From positions 1,550,001 to 1,614,000 of the forward strand of contig JAPFFF010000011.1 in assembly GCA_039105265.1 (NCBI GenBank): 64,000 nt of DNA. Reading direction: 5' to 3'. This document shows positions 46,935-58,327 of this stretch, in pieces (the stretch's first letter is position 1; the number at the start of each line of letters is the position of its first letter). Origin of the DNA: Tritrichomonas musculus. Its lineage: Eukaryota; Parabasalia; Tritrichomonadida; Tritrichomonadidae. The position numbers and the translations under genes were made by a program. The notes under the pieces are model-generated. The model searched no databases. It saw only the letters and a program-made list of their open reading frames with translations, and was not told where the DNA came from.

Positions 46935-47664
46935 TTAACACATCCTTAACGTCTGCATCTTTAGCTGGCTTTACTTTAATTGAAACAAACAAAGGACTTT
47001 TTAAAGCGATAGGCTGAAATTGGAAATCGACTAAACTTAATTCTAAATATTTTAAACTATCTGTGTTTGTTTTTATTTTTATTGGTTTTCCTTCTTTCTC
47101 AAAGTCATAAATCAGTGGCTTGCCGTCTATAGCCATTGTGTTTATATTTCCTATAACTGAAGGAGTATACTCTTGATCTCCAATAGCTGAATACATCGGA
47201 TTACCTTGTAAAGAGACCAAATAAAGTTTTGTATGAGTTATGATCGGCAAATCTGGCACAATAAAGGGTTCTTTAGGATCAATTGTCAAAGGCAACGGAG
47301 TGTTATATAATCCAGTCAATAATGCTGCTCTGTGAGATATTGATGTAATTGTTGTTTTCAAACTTGCTGTTATCTTAAATGTGCGTTTATTTTTATCATA
47401 TTCCCATGCTAATTCACTTTTCTGACTAAAAATTTGTTCAAGTTGTTTGATAGAATAATGATAGGACTCAGAAAATTCAATAGTATGAACGGTTTTGCCA
47501 ACTTGATATTTCATATAATCATCTTTTGTACTTAATAATATGTTTGAATTAGTGTTTATAGAAGACACATAATATTTTACATAGCTGCATTTCCAAGGTA
47601 TATTCATCGTCAAAGACACAGTATGATATTTTTGTGAGTCACGGCTTTGCATAGAAATTAACAT
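46927..47664 (-). CDS. Putative minor capsid/surface protein (245 aa)
   Basis: A strand-rich protein with the end LKYLELSLVDFQFQPIALKS then LFVSIKVKP, the same type of final block as the smaller proteins at 8212 and 24882. The middle has HTIEFSESYHYSIKQLEQIF and IITHTKLYLVSLQGNPMYS. Its 3' end overlaps the polymerase gene by 8 bp, and its ATG is 16 bp from the next divergent gene. A jelly-roll minor virion protein is plausible; not proven. Confidence 0.45.
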   Translation of the reverse strand: MLISMQSRDSQKYHTVSLTMNIPWKCSYVKYYVSSINTNSNILLSTKDDYMKYQVGKTVHTIEFSESYHYSIKQLEQIFSQKSELAWEYDKNKRTFKITASLKTTITSISHRAALLTGLYNTPLPLTIDPKEPFIVPDLPIITHTKLYLVSLQGNPMYSAIGDQEYTPSVIGNINTMAIDGKPLIYDFEKEGKPIKIKTNTDSLKYLELSLVDFQFQPIALKSPLFVSIKVKPAKDADVKDVLTK

Positions 47665-47680
47665 TTATTTATTATTAAAT

Positions 47681-50600
47681 ATGTCGATTGGTTTATACTC
47701 AATTCAATCAAGTGAGGCTGAGACATTAAAATCAAATGGAATAGAAATCAAAGTCGGAGAAGATGAGAATGGAAATAAAATTGTTCAAATAGAAGATGAA
47801 GATGGTTCTTCAGTTTTCTTCAATAACATTTATAATAAAACAGAGATAGATGCTTATATAACCGCAGGTGCAGGTATAAAACCAGGAGATATAAAAAACT
47901 TATATAAGGTCAATATTTATCCAACAGGACAAATCAAGGTGAATGGCAAATTGACCAATGCTTTCACCTTAGAACAGCTTTATAAATGTTTGAATGATAA
48001 TTCAGATGCTATTCAAAACTCTCTAAATCAATTGAAAATAGACGCAACTTTTGATGTAAACCGTGAAATTTCAGACTTAACATTGAAAGGATTAGATTTT
48101 GATCTAAAGAATAAATATTATATCTCAACAGAAAACAATTCAATAAAGACATATAATCAATTAATAAGAGTACTCAATCAGTTTATTAAACATTCAAGGG
48201 CTATGACGGTTATCAGCCCAGATAATAAACTATTGAAAATGCTCCCCCTTAAAAAAGAGGATGGTGCTCAACTTTTGGATTATTGGGAGGATAAACGATG
48301 CTATTATGAAAAAGAAAAAGTAACCACAATTAATGAGATTATTGAATCATTGAATATCACTCTTGAAAATTTATATAATTGGATGAAAACATTCAATAAT
48401 TTGAAAGATTTCGGTTTTGACAGTTCATCAAATATTAAACCAGATGGAAAAGCAAAAGTGATAACGTATGAAGAAACCGAAAAAGAATCAGAACCATGGT
48501 ATGGATCATTTTTGACCAAAAATAGAATGAAAACTAAAGAAGAACCTATCACAAATTTTGACCAAATGGTCAATGCAATCAATACAAACACAGAAACAAT
48601 ATCTCAAATGCATGAAGATATTATGGAAGGCTTAAATAATCAAGAAGTGACAGTATATAATGAAGCAATGATGAAATAGAGACAAAAACTTTAAAAACAA
48701 AAACAGTGAACGATAAAGGTGAAATCGAATATGATAATATAGCCAATGTTTTTGAAAAATTGAAGAAGGCCGATAAACAGAATCAGAATTTTTTCCGTCA
48801 TATCATGGAGAATTTTAATAAAACTGCTTTGAAAAATATATATAATAATTTTAAACAGACTGTGTTTGGTAAAGATGGAGAAACATATCAGAAGACATAT
48901 ATAGCACATTTTGATGAGGATTTCGAAAATGATGAAGCATATGTTTTTGTCGAAAATTTTGTCGACTTTTTGAAACAATACTTTTCAAATACAAGCAGTT
49001 TTGAAGACTGGAAAGAATGGATAGGCAAAAATATAAATAAACAGAAGATAAAAGAGATTTTTGATGGAGATAGTTGTTCCAATGATAGATGAAGTCGGAA
49101 ATGCAGAAATCAAAGAATACCATTTTGTCACTGACGCAGATCAAATAATTGACCCTGAAGAAGCCGTTGAAGTGGAAAAATTATGGGAATGGCTCAAAGA
49201 GATAATTCAAAATAAAAAATATACAGCTCCAATACAAACATTTTTATATAACAACTTTTCCAAAGAAAAATTTATTGAAATATTTAACGGTACAGTTCAA
49301 TTAATATGGGATAAATCCACAAAAAAAATTATTCATGCAGTTTATCAATTTGTCAATCATCCAATAGAAACGACGGGTGATATCGTTATTGAAGTGAATA
49401 GTGCTTATGAATTTTTGAAAAAATATTATGAAAACCAAACAGAGCTTATGAAAAGTATCCTTACTGTTATTTTGGTTCTTCTTGGTTCAGGAATTACGGG
49501 AATGGTAATCACAAGTGCATTCAAAAAGATTCGTGCCAAAAAAATTGAAAATGGACGTTTAGCATTAAGCACGAGCAATTTTGAAGGAGGGCAATTGTTG
49601 GATATTAATAATGGCATTATTATTGATGGAAATGGAAATGATAATAATGATGATGATAATAATGATGACGATATGAGAGACCCTAGTTTTCAGGGATGGA
49701 TCGATACAACAAATAGAAATATTCGAAATATTATTCAGCAACATAATGTTTTAGAAGAAAGAGTCTCAAATATAAGAGAATGCAATTGTAATGATAATAA
49801 TAATAATAATAATAATCAAAGATTTTTTGGCCAAATTTCTCAACAACAACATCTTGACATTCAACAATTAATTCAAAAGCAAAATCATTTAATAATTGAT
49901 AATAGTGTCGGCTCTTTTGTTGATGCGATGTTTCAACCAGAAATATATCAAGAAGCAGCAACTCAAGTGAACACAACGATAAAAAGACGACGAAAAAAGA
50001 AAGAAAAAGTGAATGTAATTGACACATCACATGATCGTTCTTTTCAAAGAGATGAAAATTATGTTTTTGACATATTAACTGATCATTGGGTTCTTCATAA
50101 TAATTCTAATTTTCAATCTGGTTGGCGAACAAATCTTAATGCACAAAATATGCCACGCAATTTTATCATTGACACTTTTCATGGTGAATGGGTTGCTGTC
50201 GGTGCAGAAAATGGTATTCAAGAATCAAATACAGACTGGAGAACGAATCCTAGTTCAGCATTAGCAACCTTTCTGTTGCCATCTCAAATAAATGATGGTG
50301 TTTTTCGTTGGAGTGATAGATATGATCAATGGATATTTCATGCAAATTATAACTCATATATAAATCAAGATCAAAGTGAAAGATTAGAATGGCAAAGAGA
50401 TCAAAGACAACATTTTGGTGATAATTATGTTTGGAATGTTTTTGATCAAGAATGGCAAGAACATGGACAGAATTTTGAAGCTGGATGGAGAACCAATCAT
50501 GAATTTGTTCCTCCTGATAACTATGTATGGGATGATTATTTAGAAGAGTGGGTGATGTTATCATATAGAAATAGAGGTTTTGACAGAAATTGGAGAAATA

Positions 50601-53600
50601 GCTATTCAGAGAGTGTGTCAGTTATGGTTGAATTTTTGAATTCAGGCCGATTTTTAGGAAAAGGCCAAATTGTTCAATATGGAGGTGAATGGGTTTGGCG
50701 CCATCATGTAGACCCCGTTGATGATATTAAATTATTATCAGATGAAATAGCAGATATTAATATTAATAATAATTTGCCAGCAAATATTTCAGGAGTGAAT
50801 TCAGTAAATGAATTATTAGAAAGCTATGATATCAATATTTTGAAAGAAGATGGCCGAACAATTGATGAGAAAAAACCGGTTTTAGGCAATTTCAATATAT
50901 TAGCAAATTTGAATGTAAATGGATTAATAAACGGTGTTGATATTGAAAAATTAGCTACGTCATCAGATAAGACAGATTCACTTTTTAATATAAAATTTGG
51001 AGTTCCAGAATTCAATGTGAAAAATGAAAACGTTGAAGGGGATACAAAAACAATCAATAATGTAAATTATAATATATTGAAAATTAAAATAAACGATGAT
51101 GATATTGAACAAAAATTGAAAGCTTTCAATGGGAATATATTCAAAATAATTCTCAGAAAAGATGTTGTTTATGACACAGAAGGACGATATATCAAAGAAT
51201 TTTTCATAAGCGTTCATGATAATCATATTCAATGTCCGATAATAGCTTATGATGAAGAATCGAAAGGATATACAAATAAATGTTCTGAAGATAGCTCTCA
51301 ATTTTTCATAGCTTTTGATGAGCGTCTCAATATTGTGCCATATACGTTATGGATGAACGGTGATTTGAGTATAATGAATCAAACAAGTCAGGATTTAATT
51401 GAATCGAATAAACCAGTTTTTAAGTGCAAAATAATTGAAGCAGATAATTCTCTCAAATTACACAAAAGTGACGTTCATTATTTCTATAAGCCTTCAATTA
51501 TTTCAGAAGATAATGATTATTATAAAATGATTTTTGAAATACCTTCTGATTATACAATACCTCTCAATTTACAATTTAAATTCAAAGAATATTGTTTTGG
51601 AAATGAATGGGTCTTAACCTGGGATGGAACAAAATGGATGGGCAATAATATTCAAGCAAGAATCGTTGGGAAAGTTGTGAATAAATTGAATCGAACAAAG
51701 ATGTCAGAATCTTCTAGACCATCAAATTCTGTTTTCATTATGATCAAGAAAACTGAAGCAAATGAAAAATTAATCCCAAAAAGTGAGTCATCACCGGAAA
51801 GTTTAATTCATGGACTTTTTCAAAATACATCTAAAAAATTTGAATTAATTAAGAAAGATGGCACGAAAATTGAACCAAAAAGTTTATATTGGTTTCTTGA
51901 TGATTCAGAAATAGTTAATGATGAAAGATATCCAGATTATTCAATTGGTAAACTAAATATAATTTGTGATGATTATCCAAATAATAATTTCAAAATTGAA
52001 GAGATTGATGAAATCCATTTAAATATTGAAACACCTGGTTATCCACAATTTACTGTTGCTTATACATTTAAAGCAAATGGTGTTTTTGTTAATTCAGTCA
52101 ATAAAAAAGGACATTTTGGTCTTATTCCTCTGAAAGATACAATTGAAAGCCTTGAATTACATTTAGAAGATAGTTTAATTGATGACAATAACAGAAATAT
52201 TGAATTATATCTCAGAAAAGATATTATTAATTCAATAGAAGAAGTCAATTGGGATTCAAAAACAAATGCTTTTGCTTATATTATTAAATCTCAATTCTAT
52301 GATGTTAGTCCAAACCCAAATGCAGCAACTACTTTGTATACAGATTATAATATCACTTCATCAAAAATAATAACTGCCGATAACATCACGACGATGAGAA
52401 GTGATTTAAATGTTTTGACAAATAATTTTGATGTTGTTTCATATGATGTTCAAGCTATTTCAAATAAAGTTGATGTTTTGAATTCAGAAATGGTCGCTAT
52501 TAATTTAAAAACACAAAATTTAGAATATGATGAAAAAAATACACGAATGATTTCTTATGTTGCATTAGCTTTTGGTATAGCAGGGACAGTTGGAAGTGCC
52601 ATATCTATCGGAATGTCAATTAACCCTAACTTCATCAAATTTCCCACTAAAACTGTTTCCAATGCAGGCCAAACAACAACCAGAGGCGGTGGAATTTTGC
52701 AAAGAATTCAGAACTTTTTTAGAGAATGGTGGTATAGAAGAGCCGGCTATCGTAATCTTGGTGATATGGAATTGTTTGATAACCCAGGGATTACTCGTTC
52801 AATACAATCAACAACTGATTTAACACCACTTTTTGAATGGTGCGATAAAGAATATGAACCATTACCTGATGAAACATTTGATGATGATTTTGATGACCCT
52901 ACGAAAGCAGTTTTATCCATAAGAGCAACAGAAGAAATGTGTAATCAATTCAGAGATAGTTTGAAGAGACCTTTCAAATTATTGGCCTCAAAGGTCGAAG
53001 AGATTGAGAGTAGTGATTTTATTTCAAAAAGTGATTTGAAAAGAGACGATACAATTGACATTAATGGCAAATTAATTGATGGCAAAATACATTTAGAAGC
53101 TGAGGATACAATAAGTGAAGGAATTATCAAAGTCAGGATTATGATCATGAAAGTAAGCGAATATAATGATATAGACTATGAAGAGAATTATCCAATAATT
53201 CATATATCAAATGGAGAGATATCGAACTATGAGGGCACAGAGAACTTTCCAACTGCATCTCTCCAAGACAAAACTATAATTATTGATAACCCAAAGAGAC
53301 ATAGAATTAGTGCAATCAGCATCAAAGAGAACACAGCGATAAGAAGTATGAAATATACTGTAAATGATATAGCATATATGAGTGACATTGATGCGCTTAA
53401 TAAAAAGATTGATCAAATAGAAGAAAACTCACATACAAACGATGAAAACATAGCAAAAATAATGAATACTTATCCTACTGTTGATGAAACAAATGAGGCT
53501 TTAGATGTGCTCAAAGGCAGAATTGAGACATTAGAGGCTGAAAATACCACATTAAAGGCTACGATAGCCGCTTTTGAAGCTAGATTTGCTGCTCTCGAAG

Positions 53601-54058
53601 GCAAATCAGATCCAGATTTATCCATATATGCATTAAAAGATGACATACCAGATATGAATAATTTGATAAAACTGGCAAAAGTTAATTATACCTTTGATAA
53701 CAAATCTGAAGGAATAATTCGATATAATTTAGAAAAAGCACTTGACAATTATGAAGCAACAATGTATCTTTCTTATCCTGAAACTAAAAATAATATTGTG
53801 ACTCAGAAAGAAATCAAGGTCAATGTTTCATTTAATTCTGCAAATTCGCCTTCATCGGAATATCAATGTGAACCAACAGAAATTTATTTGAATAATATAC
53901 GTTTTCCGTTAGACAAAACAACTTTCAATGTTATTTCTATTGCTCAATCAATAGTTTTCAACAGTTCATTTTTCAAAAATGGAATATCAAATTCTGAAAA
54001 TCCAAAATGTGAAATATTTACAAGAACACCATATGCTACCCTATTGGATATAGCATAA
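47681..54058 (+). pseudogene. Giant fibre/surface protein region of element IV, broken
   Basis: A 6.4-kb plus-strand region that reads like one very large surface-protein gene, or a few adjacent ones, with about two breaks. In order: a helical N-terminal part; a hydrophobic span (LTVILVLLGSGITGMVIT, near 49460); Asn/Asp runs; a set of Trp-rich repeats such as DNYVWN...GWRTN (50050-50620); the shared fibre domain (LHKSDVHYFYKP, WMGNNIQ); the block PNPNAATTLYTDYNITSSK (near 52310); a Gly/Ala-rich span (YVALAFGIAGTVGSAI); then a FRDSLK..FKLLA helix, a coiled coil and an IYALKDDIPDM fibre repeat. It resembles the genes at 58344-64000. Confidence 0.6.
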
Positions 54059-54110
54059 ACTTTAAAATGGTTATGTTTTTTTTTTGTTCAAAGTTCCCTA
54101 GTGATATCGG

Positions 54111-54166
54111 TCGGCGCAGTTAGGTCTGGGCGACCGTTAAGGGCGCACAGCCTAACGTATACTACT
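54111..54166 (-). repeat. Right terminal inverted repeat of element IV
   Basis: Reverse complement of 28437-28492 over all 56 bp, ending CGTATACTACT. It starts about 50 bp after the last surface-protein codons. Confidence 0.9.
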
Positions 54167-56593
54167 TCAGCAAGTGAATTACAATATGCACCATTTGATG
54201 TATCACCTTTATCTACAGATTTCAGTTCAATGAGTAGTTCAAATGAGAGCGAAATCGACCCATCTACTGGATTTCTTTTAAACGAAGATTCAGATTCAGT
54301 ACAACTGTATAAATTTAATAAGATTACCAAATTTGCCAATTTAGCTATATTTAGAGGAGTTATGAGAATTGGTGATTTCCTAAAAATAGGTTCTTTACAG
54401 GAGGATGGAATTACTTTAAATAGAATTATTTCAATGAGTCCAGGAACTAGAATTAGATTCTATGATGATGATAAAAATGAATATATGATTAAAGGATTTA
54501 CAACAAATGATGAATCAACTTGGGATAGCAATCATGTAGTATTAGGTGATGTATTAAAAGAACACTTGAACAACAATTATGTGAAACTTACGAATCTCCA
54601 GAATTATTTGAAGAAAGAAGACATATTATCAACTGAGAAAATAACTCAAGAATTATCAATCGCTACAAAATTCGTAAACGGAACAAATGCTGAAAATAAA
54701 GAAACTTATATCACAAATTTGGATGAAGATTTATGCAACATATTAAAGAAATCATCATTAATAGTAAAAGGCTCTTGCAATAATGAAGATATTTCAGGAG
54801 AATATTTGTATGATAGTGAAGAACTTGAATATTATCATTACAAGAAAGGTGAAAATACTTTTTCTATATACTTTTTCTATTACTCCGGAACATTCAGATA
54901 TAATGGAAATTGGGTTGTGGACCTAGAATCAGTAAGTTATTCATACGAACCTGAAGTTTATGATGAATATTGTATTCCAAATATGAATTTCATAAAAGAT
55001 AATTATGCATTGAAGAGTGAATTACCTGAACCTGTTGATTTAACACCATATTACACTAGTGCCCAAGCTGATGAGATGTTCGTTGATGAAGATGAATTAG
55101 CATATGAATTAGATAAGTATGAGACCAAGGATGTAGCTGAAGGGAAATATGCATTGAAATCTGATATTCCAACAGTTCTCAAAAATAGTGAGCTACAATT
55201 GAAACCAAAAGAATTACCATCAGAAGAAGTTCTACAGAAAATAATGGATGATGATGATAAACCGTTATCAGCTCAAGCATCAATGTATTTAACAAATATT
55301 ATGTGTAATGAATCTATCGAGGCGACTTTGAAAACTTGTAATGAACGATATGCATTAAAAACAGAATCAGATGAAAAATATCGAAGCAAAAATGATTTGA
55401 AATTTGGGAATAAAATTATTCTACCAATAACAAACGGCCCTTACGAACCAGAATATCTAAATGATGTAAATTATACTTCATTCGTTCCATTTCAAGAAGG
55501 CGCTCACTTAGTTGGTGTCACTGGCTCAAATGTAGATTATGCATTTGATATTATATTCAAGACAGAAAGAACAGTTAATATACGCGATACAATAGCTCAT
55601 GTTATGGAAACAAGTATGGGCTCGTTTTATTGGGAAGAAGCAACAGGTGTACTTTATAATTACGCTGGAACATATCCAATACGAGTTACTCTTGCTGAAT
55701 TTGGTGAAGAAGACCAAATAGCGTTAATGTCAAACGTTATAGCAGAAGAACAACTAATAAAAAGATGTGCTATTGATTGTGGTCCGATTACGGAAGGGAC
55801 TTCGGATATATCAATTCGTTATCTAAAACTTGTAGATAATGTGATTAAACTGGAATACATAATAGGTGATTATGCACTATGTTTTGAAATAAGGATATTA
55901 TTCTATGATACAGCTGGAAATCCCCATAACATAGTAATAGTATTACATCAGAGGACTGTGTATTTCGACAATTTCAAATTCCCACTATATTATGAAGACA
56001 CTGTTGATATAATATCAAGTCCACTTACATATAACTTCCCAATAGGTGGATATTCCTGGACAACTACTCAGGAATTATTAGATGCTAAACAAGTTTATTC
56101 AAGATGCATCATGTCCCGAGAATATTTAGCAAAATTTAAGAGTGTAATGTATGGTACTCAATCAAACACAACTATCACTCATTACTGTCCAATAGAGGCT
56201 GGTGAGGAGATTACTGACTACAAGATTGGTAAACCTGTATATCTATCAGGGCATGTATATAAGTATAATAAAGAAACTAAACAATTCATTAGCAGCACCG
56301 CTACTGATAGTACTGATTGTATCTGTTCAGTTATTATGGATGGAACCTGGAAGGAATTTGTTGGTATCATTACTAGAATCGATAAAGAAAATGGATGTAT
56401 TACCTTTGCGACCCATGGCGACTATTTATTCTATGTTGATGACGCAAATCTATACCAGATAGGTGATGTAATACTCTATGATGGAAGAATCCTCGATGAA
56501 GATTATGCACTAACATTGAAGATACAACAGAGCATAGTAGGGAAAGTAAGCGGAAAAATAAACGAACATTATTTAGCAGTGTTTAAAGCTTAA
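54167..56593 (+). CDS. Fibre-like protein part of element II, right of insertion
   Basis: About 800 codons open directly from the right end of element IV; no start of its own is convincing, so this looks like the downstream part of a fibre gene. It has YALKSELPEPVDLTPYYT and VDEDELAYELDKYETKDVA, almost identical to the type A fibre gene of copy Ia. The C-terminal domain has GKPVYLSGHVYKY, CICSVIMDGTWKEFVGI and FATHGDYLFYVDD, which may be a beta-barrel tip or decoration domain. Whether it was once joined to 25367-28436 is unclear, since the two flanks show no target duplication. Its 3' end overlaps the next gene by 4 bp. Confidence 0.55.
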   Translation, partial: SASELQYAPFDVSPLSTDFSSMSSSNESEIDPSTGFLLNEDSDSVQLYKFNKITKFANLAIFRGVMRIGDFLKIGSLQEDGITLNRIISMSPGTRIRFYDDDKNEYMIKGFTTNDESTWDSNHVVLGDVLKEHLNNNYVKLTNLQNYLKKEDILSTEKITQELSIATKFVNGTNAENKETYITNLDEDLCNILKKSSLIVKGSCNNEDISGEYLYDSEELEYYHYKKGENTFSIYFFYYSGTFRYNGNWVVDLESVSYSYEPEVYDEYCIPNMNFIKDNYALKSELPEPVDLTPYYTSAQADEMFVDEDELAYELDKYETKDVAEGKYALKSDIPTVLKNSELQLKPKELPSEEVLQKIMDDDDKPLSAQASMYLTNIMCNESIEATLKTCNERYALKTESDEKYRSKNDLKFGNKIILPITNGPYEPEYLNDVNYTSFVPFQEGAHLVGVTGSNVDYAFDIIFKTERTVNIRDTIAHVMETSMGSFYWEEATGVLYNYAGTYPIRVTLAEFGEEDQIALMSNVIAEEQLIKRCAIDCGPITEGTSDISIRYLKLVDNVIKLEYIIGDYALCFEIRILFYDTAGNPHNIVIVLHQRTVYFDNFKFPLYYEDTVDIISSPLTYNFPIGGYSWTTTQELLDAKQVYSRCIMSREYLAKFKSVMYGTQSNTTITHYCPIEAGEEITDYKIGKPVYLSGHVYKYNKETKQFISSTATDSTDCICSVIMDGTWKEFVGIITRIDKENGCITFATHGDYLFYVDDANLYQIGDVILYDGRILDEDYALTLKIQQSIVGKVSGKINEHYLAVFKA

Positions 56594-57231
56594 ACAACTA
56601 ATTTTAGGCTCAAGCCATACTTGATAAACTGGGAATATATATTATTGTAAGCATACTTCATGTCTTCAGTCTTTCCATCTTTAGTGATTAATATTTTTGA
56701 AACTTTGGTAAATTTTGAAGAAGATGAGGTGCAGCCGCAGCCAACATCAGAATCGTCAAGAACAAATTCTACCTTTTCACATTCAGTGAGTAACTTAATC
56801 ATATCCATTAACAATTTGCTTTCGCATACAACATAAGAGTTTACTTTTAGTGGGTTACCTTCATACATCTCAACCAACATCTCTAAGAACTTATTTTTCT
56901 TCTCTAGTGTATCTAGTTCAGTGCCTAAATCTATGATGCCTCTTTCCTGAGCTAATAGGGAACTGCTGCTTATTGGTGCTACTGATGGAAATTGAGATTC
57001 CTGATTCATCATCGGTGTATTTGAAGTTAGACCATTCGGTTGTATATCTGGTTGGTTGTTGGCTTGAGTAAAATTTACAGGTTGAACTTGGGGATAAAGT
57101 GGAGCTGGTTGAGAATGTTGTTCTCCCTGAGGTTTACATATTTTGATTTTGACGTTGGTATTTTGCTCTTGCTTAATGGTATTATCAGTTTCAGAACTTA
57201 ATATTCGTGCTTGTCTCAATGTGCCTGACAT
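56590..57231 (-). CDS. Conserved GC..C family protein, element II copy
   Basis: A 213-residue protein starting MSGTLRQARILSSETDNTI, with KQEQNTNVKIKICKP, a Pro/Gln linker, AQERGIIDLGTELDTLEKKN, and the end block VLDDSDVGCGCTSSSSKF ... YGLSLKLVV. It is the close relative of 3140-3766 in copy Ia (there DRGIADLGNEIEDLTIKN) and a distant one of 37694-38272. Function unknown; retained by element II although that element lacks capsid and ATPase genes. Confidence 0.65.
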   Translation of the reverse strand: MSGTLRQARILSSETDNTIKQEQNTNVKIKICKPQGEQHSQPAPLYPQVQPVNFTQANNQPDIQPNGLTSNTPMMNQESQFPSVAPISSSSLLAQERGIIDLGTELDTLEKKNKFLEMLVEMYEGNPLKVNSYVVCESKLLMDMIKLLTECEKVEFVLDDSDVGCGCTSSSSKFTKVSKILITKDGKTEDMKYAYNNIYSQFIKYGLSLKLVV

Positions 57232-57264
57232 GATTTAAATAATACAAAAATATATAACATAAGC

Positions 57265-57729
57265 TTAGATTAAAATAAAATCATCGAAATCTGTTTTCTG
57301 GCAATCAGCCACATGCTTTCGAATTTTCTCAACACTCTCATTATTAGAACACTTTCGCATACGTGATGGATAATACTTGTTTCCTTTAAATTCCTTTTGA
57401 TTCAAATAAATATCAAGTATATACATATCTTTCTTGTCCTTGCCATTTGGAAGAGACCTATTATCATTCTCTTTACATGAAATTATCGGTTGACATCCAT
57501 AGATTTCTTGAATTCTATCATATCTTATACTTCTTGGTTTACTCTCAGTTCTATCTGTCATAAAGATTGGTTTAAGACATATTCCATACTTATTCTTAAA
57601 TGCATCATTGCATTCGAAAAAGACAGAAATAATAGGGTCTACAATGTTATAGTCATTCTTGATGATGTTTTCTTGTTCGTTAAGCTTGTTGATGAATTTT
57701 GTGATAGAGAAGAATTGTGTTGAAGTCAT
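57265..57729 (-). CDS. Unknown protein (154 aa), Cys/His near end
   Basis: Starts MTSTQFFSITKFINKLNEQE behind a TGAGCATGAAATG leader. The C-terminal part (YYPSRMRKCSNNESVEKIRK then HVADCQ) has a C..H..C arrangement that could bind a metal, but the spacing fits no finger family I know. It lies between two same-strand genes at the right end of element II. Confidence 0.45.
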   Translation of the reverse strand: MTSTQFFSITKFINKLNEQENIIKNDYNIVDPIISVFFECNDAFKNKYGICLKPIFMTDRTESKPRSIRYDRIQEIYGCQPIISCKENDNRSLPNGKDKKDMYILDIYLNQKEFKGNKYYPSRMRKCSNNESVEKIRKHVADCQKTDFDDFILI

Positions 57730-57771
57730 TTCATGCTCAAAAAATTTTAAAAATGTTTAAAAATAAATGAC

Positions 57772-58149
57772 TTACATATCAATTTGACTTTCATAATATC
57801 CATCAAGTTCATAGTCAAATAAATCATACAGTGAATGAATATAGCTTAAATATGGGTAGTTTTCAATATCATTGCAAGCATCCCAAATATTATTTAAGAA
57901 AATAGAATATGAAGATTCAAACCTAGAATCCGTCGGATATGGTGTTTTCTCTTTCGCATATTTGACTAGATAAGGTGCATAATACTCTAAATCTCTTTGA
58001 GTTAACATTTCAAGAGGCATATTCAAAATACTTTCTTTAAAATATTCATATTCATCATATTCAATTTCGTAAATTGTTTCTTGATTAATAACAAATTGGT
58101 TTATATCTGGACAGAAGAATTCGCTACTTCTTTGTGATAAGATTGGCAT
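57772..58149 (-). CDS. Terminal gene at right end of element II (125 aa)
   Basis: Starts MPILSQRSSEFFCPDINQF at 58149, ten bases inside the right inverted repeat, whose leader (TTATCTCATCTAAAA) also drives the first gene at the left end. An in-frame ATG at 58200 within the repeat is possible but lies upstream of the presumed initiator. The protein is acidic and rich in Tyr (EIEYDEYEYFKESI, YDLFDYELDGYYES). No family recognised. Confidence 0.5.
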   Translation of the reverse strand: MPILSQRSSEFFCPDINQFVINQETIYEIEYDEYEYFKESILNMPLEMLTQRDLEYYAPYLVKYAKEKTPYPTDSRFESSYSIFLNNIWDACNDIENYPYLSYIHSLYDLFDYELDGYYESQIDM

Positions 58150-58158
58150 TGCGATTAT

Positions 58159-58327
58159 TTTTAGATGAGATAAAAAATTAAATAAAAATATACCTGCCAT
58201 TATTCTGATAGCTATTAGAATGCTGAGAATTCAGTGTGAAAACTCCTGCTAAAATGTGATGTTCTAAAATCATTGGAAAACGAACAAAAAGGGCGTAGTC
58301 CTTTTTGGGCGTTTTCACTATACTACT
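58159..58327 (-). repeat. Right terminal inverted repeat of element II
   Basis: Reverse complement of 20517-20685 at every base I compared (169 bp), ending CACTATACTACT. It carries the same inward promoter. Confidence 0.9.

Larger units (their letters stand above)
28437..54166. mobile_element. Polinton/Maverick IV (25.7 kb), type B, looks most complete
   Basis: Bounded by 56-bp inverted repeats starting AGTAGTATACG. It holds Rep-like, HNH, cysteine protease, penton candidate, integrase, ATPase, capsid, SF3 helicase, PolB and large fibre-like genes, which is a full Polinton set plus extras. The core genes are open; the large surface-protein region at the right has about two breaks. The flanks lack a matching target duplication (TGATG on the left, TCAGC on the right). 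The apparently identical ends suggest it is young. Confidence 0.85.
20517..58327. mobile_element. Polinton-like element II, carrying element IV inside
   Basis: Bounded by 169-bp inverted repeats that match at every base I compared and by a 5-bp duplication, CCGAT. Without the nested element IV it is about 12.1 kb. Its own genes are the 168-residue module protein, a protein-primed PolB, a small virion-like gene, fibre-like coding DNA on both sides of element IV, a GC..C family gene and two small genes. No capsid, ATPase, protease or integrase gene of its own is seen, so it would depend on others. The matching ends suggest a young insertion; about one break is seen in the polymerase, and the fibre region is interrupted by element IV. 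Confidence 0.85.

Noticed and set aside
54101-54166. Fibre gene start inside the right repeat of element IV
   Set aside because: The frame is open through the repeat by chance and has no ATG there; the gene part continues from DNA outside element IV.
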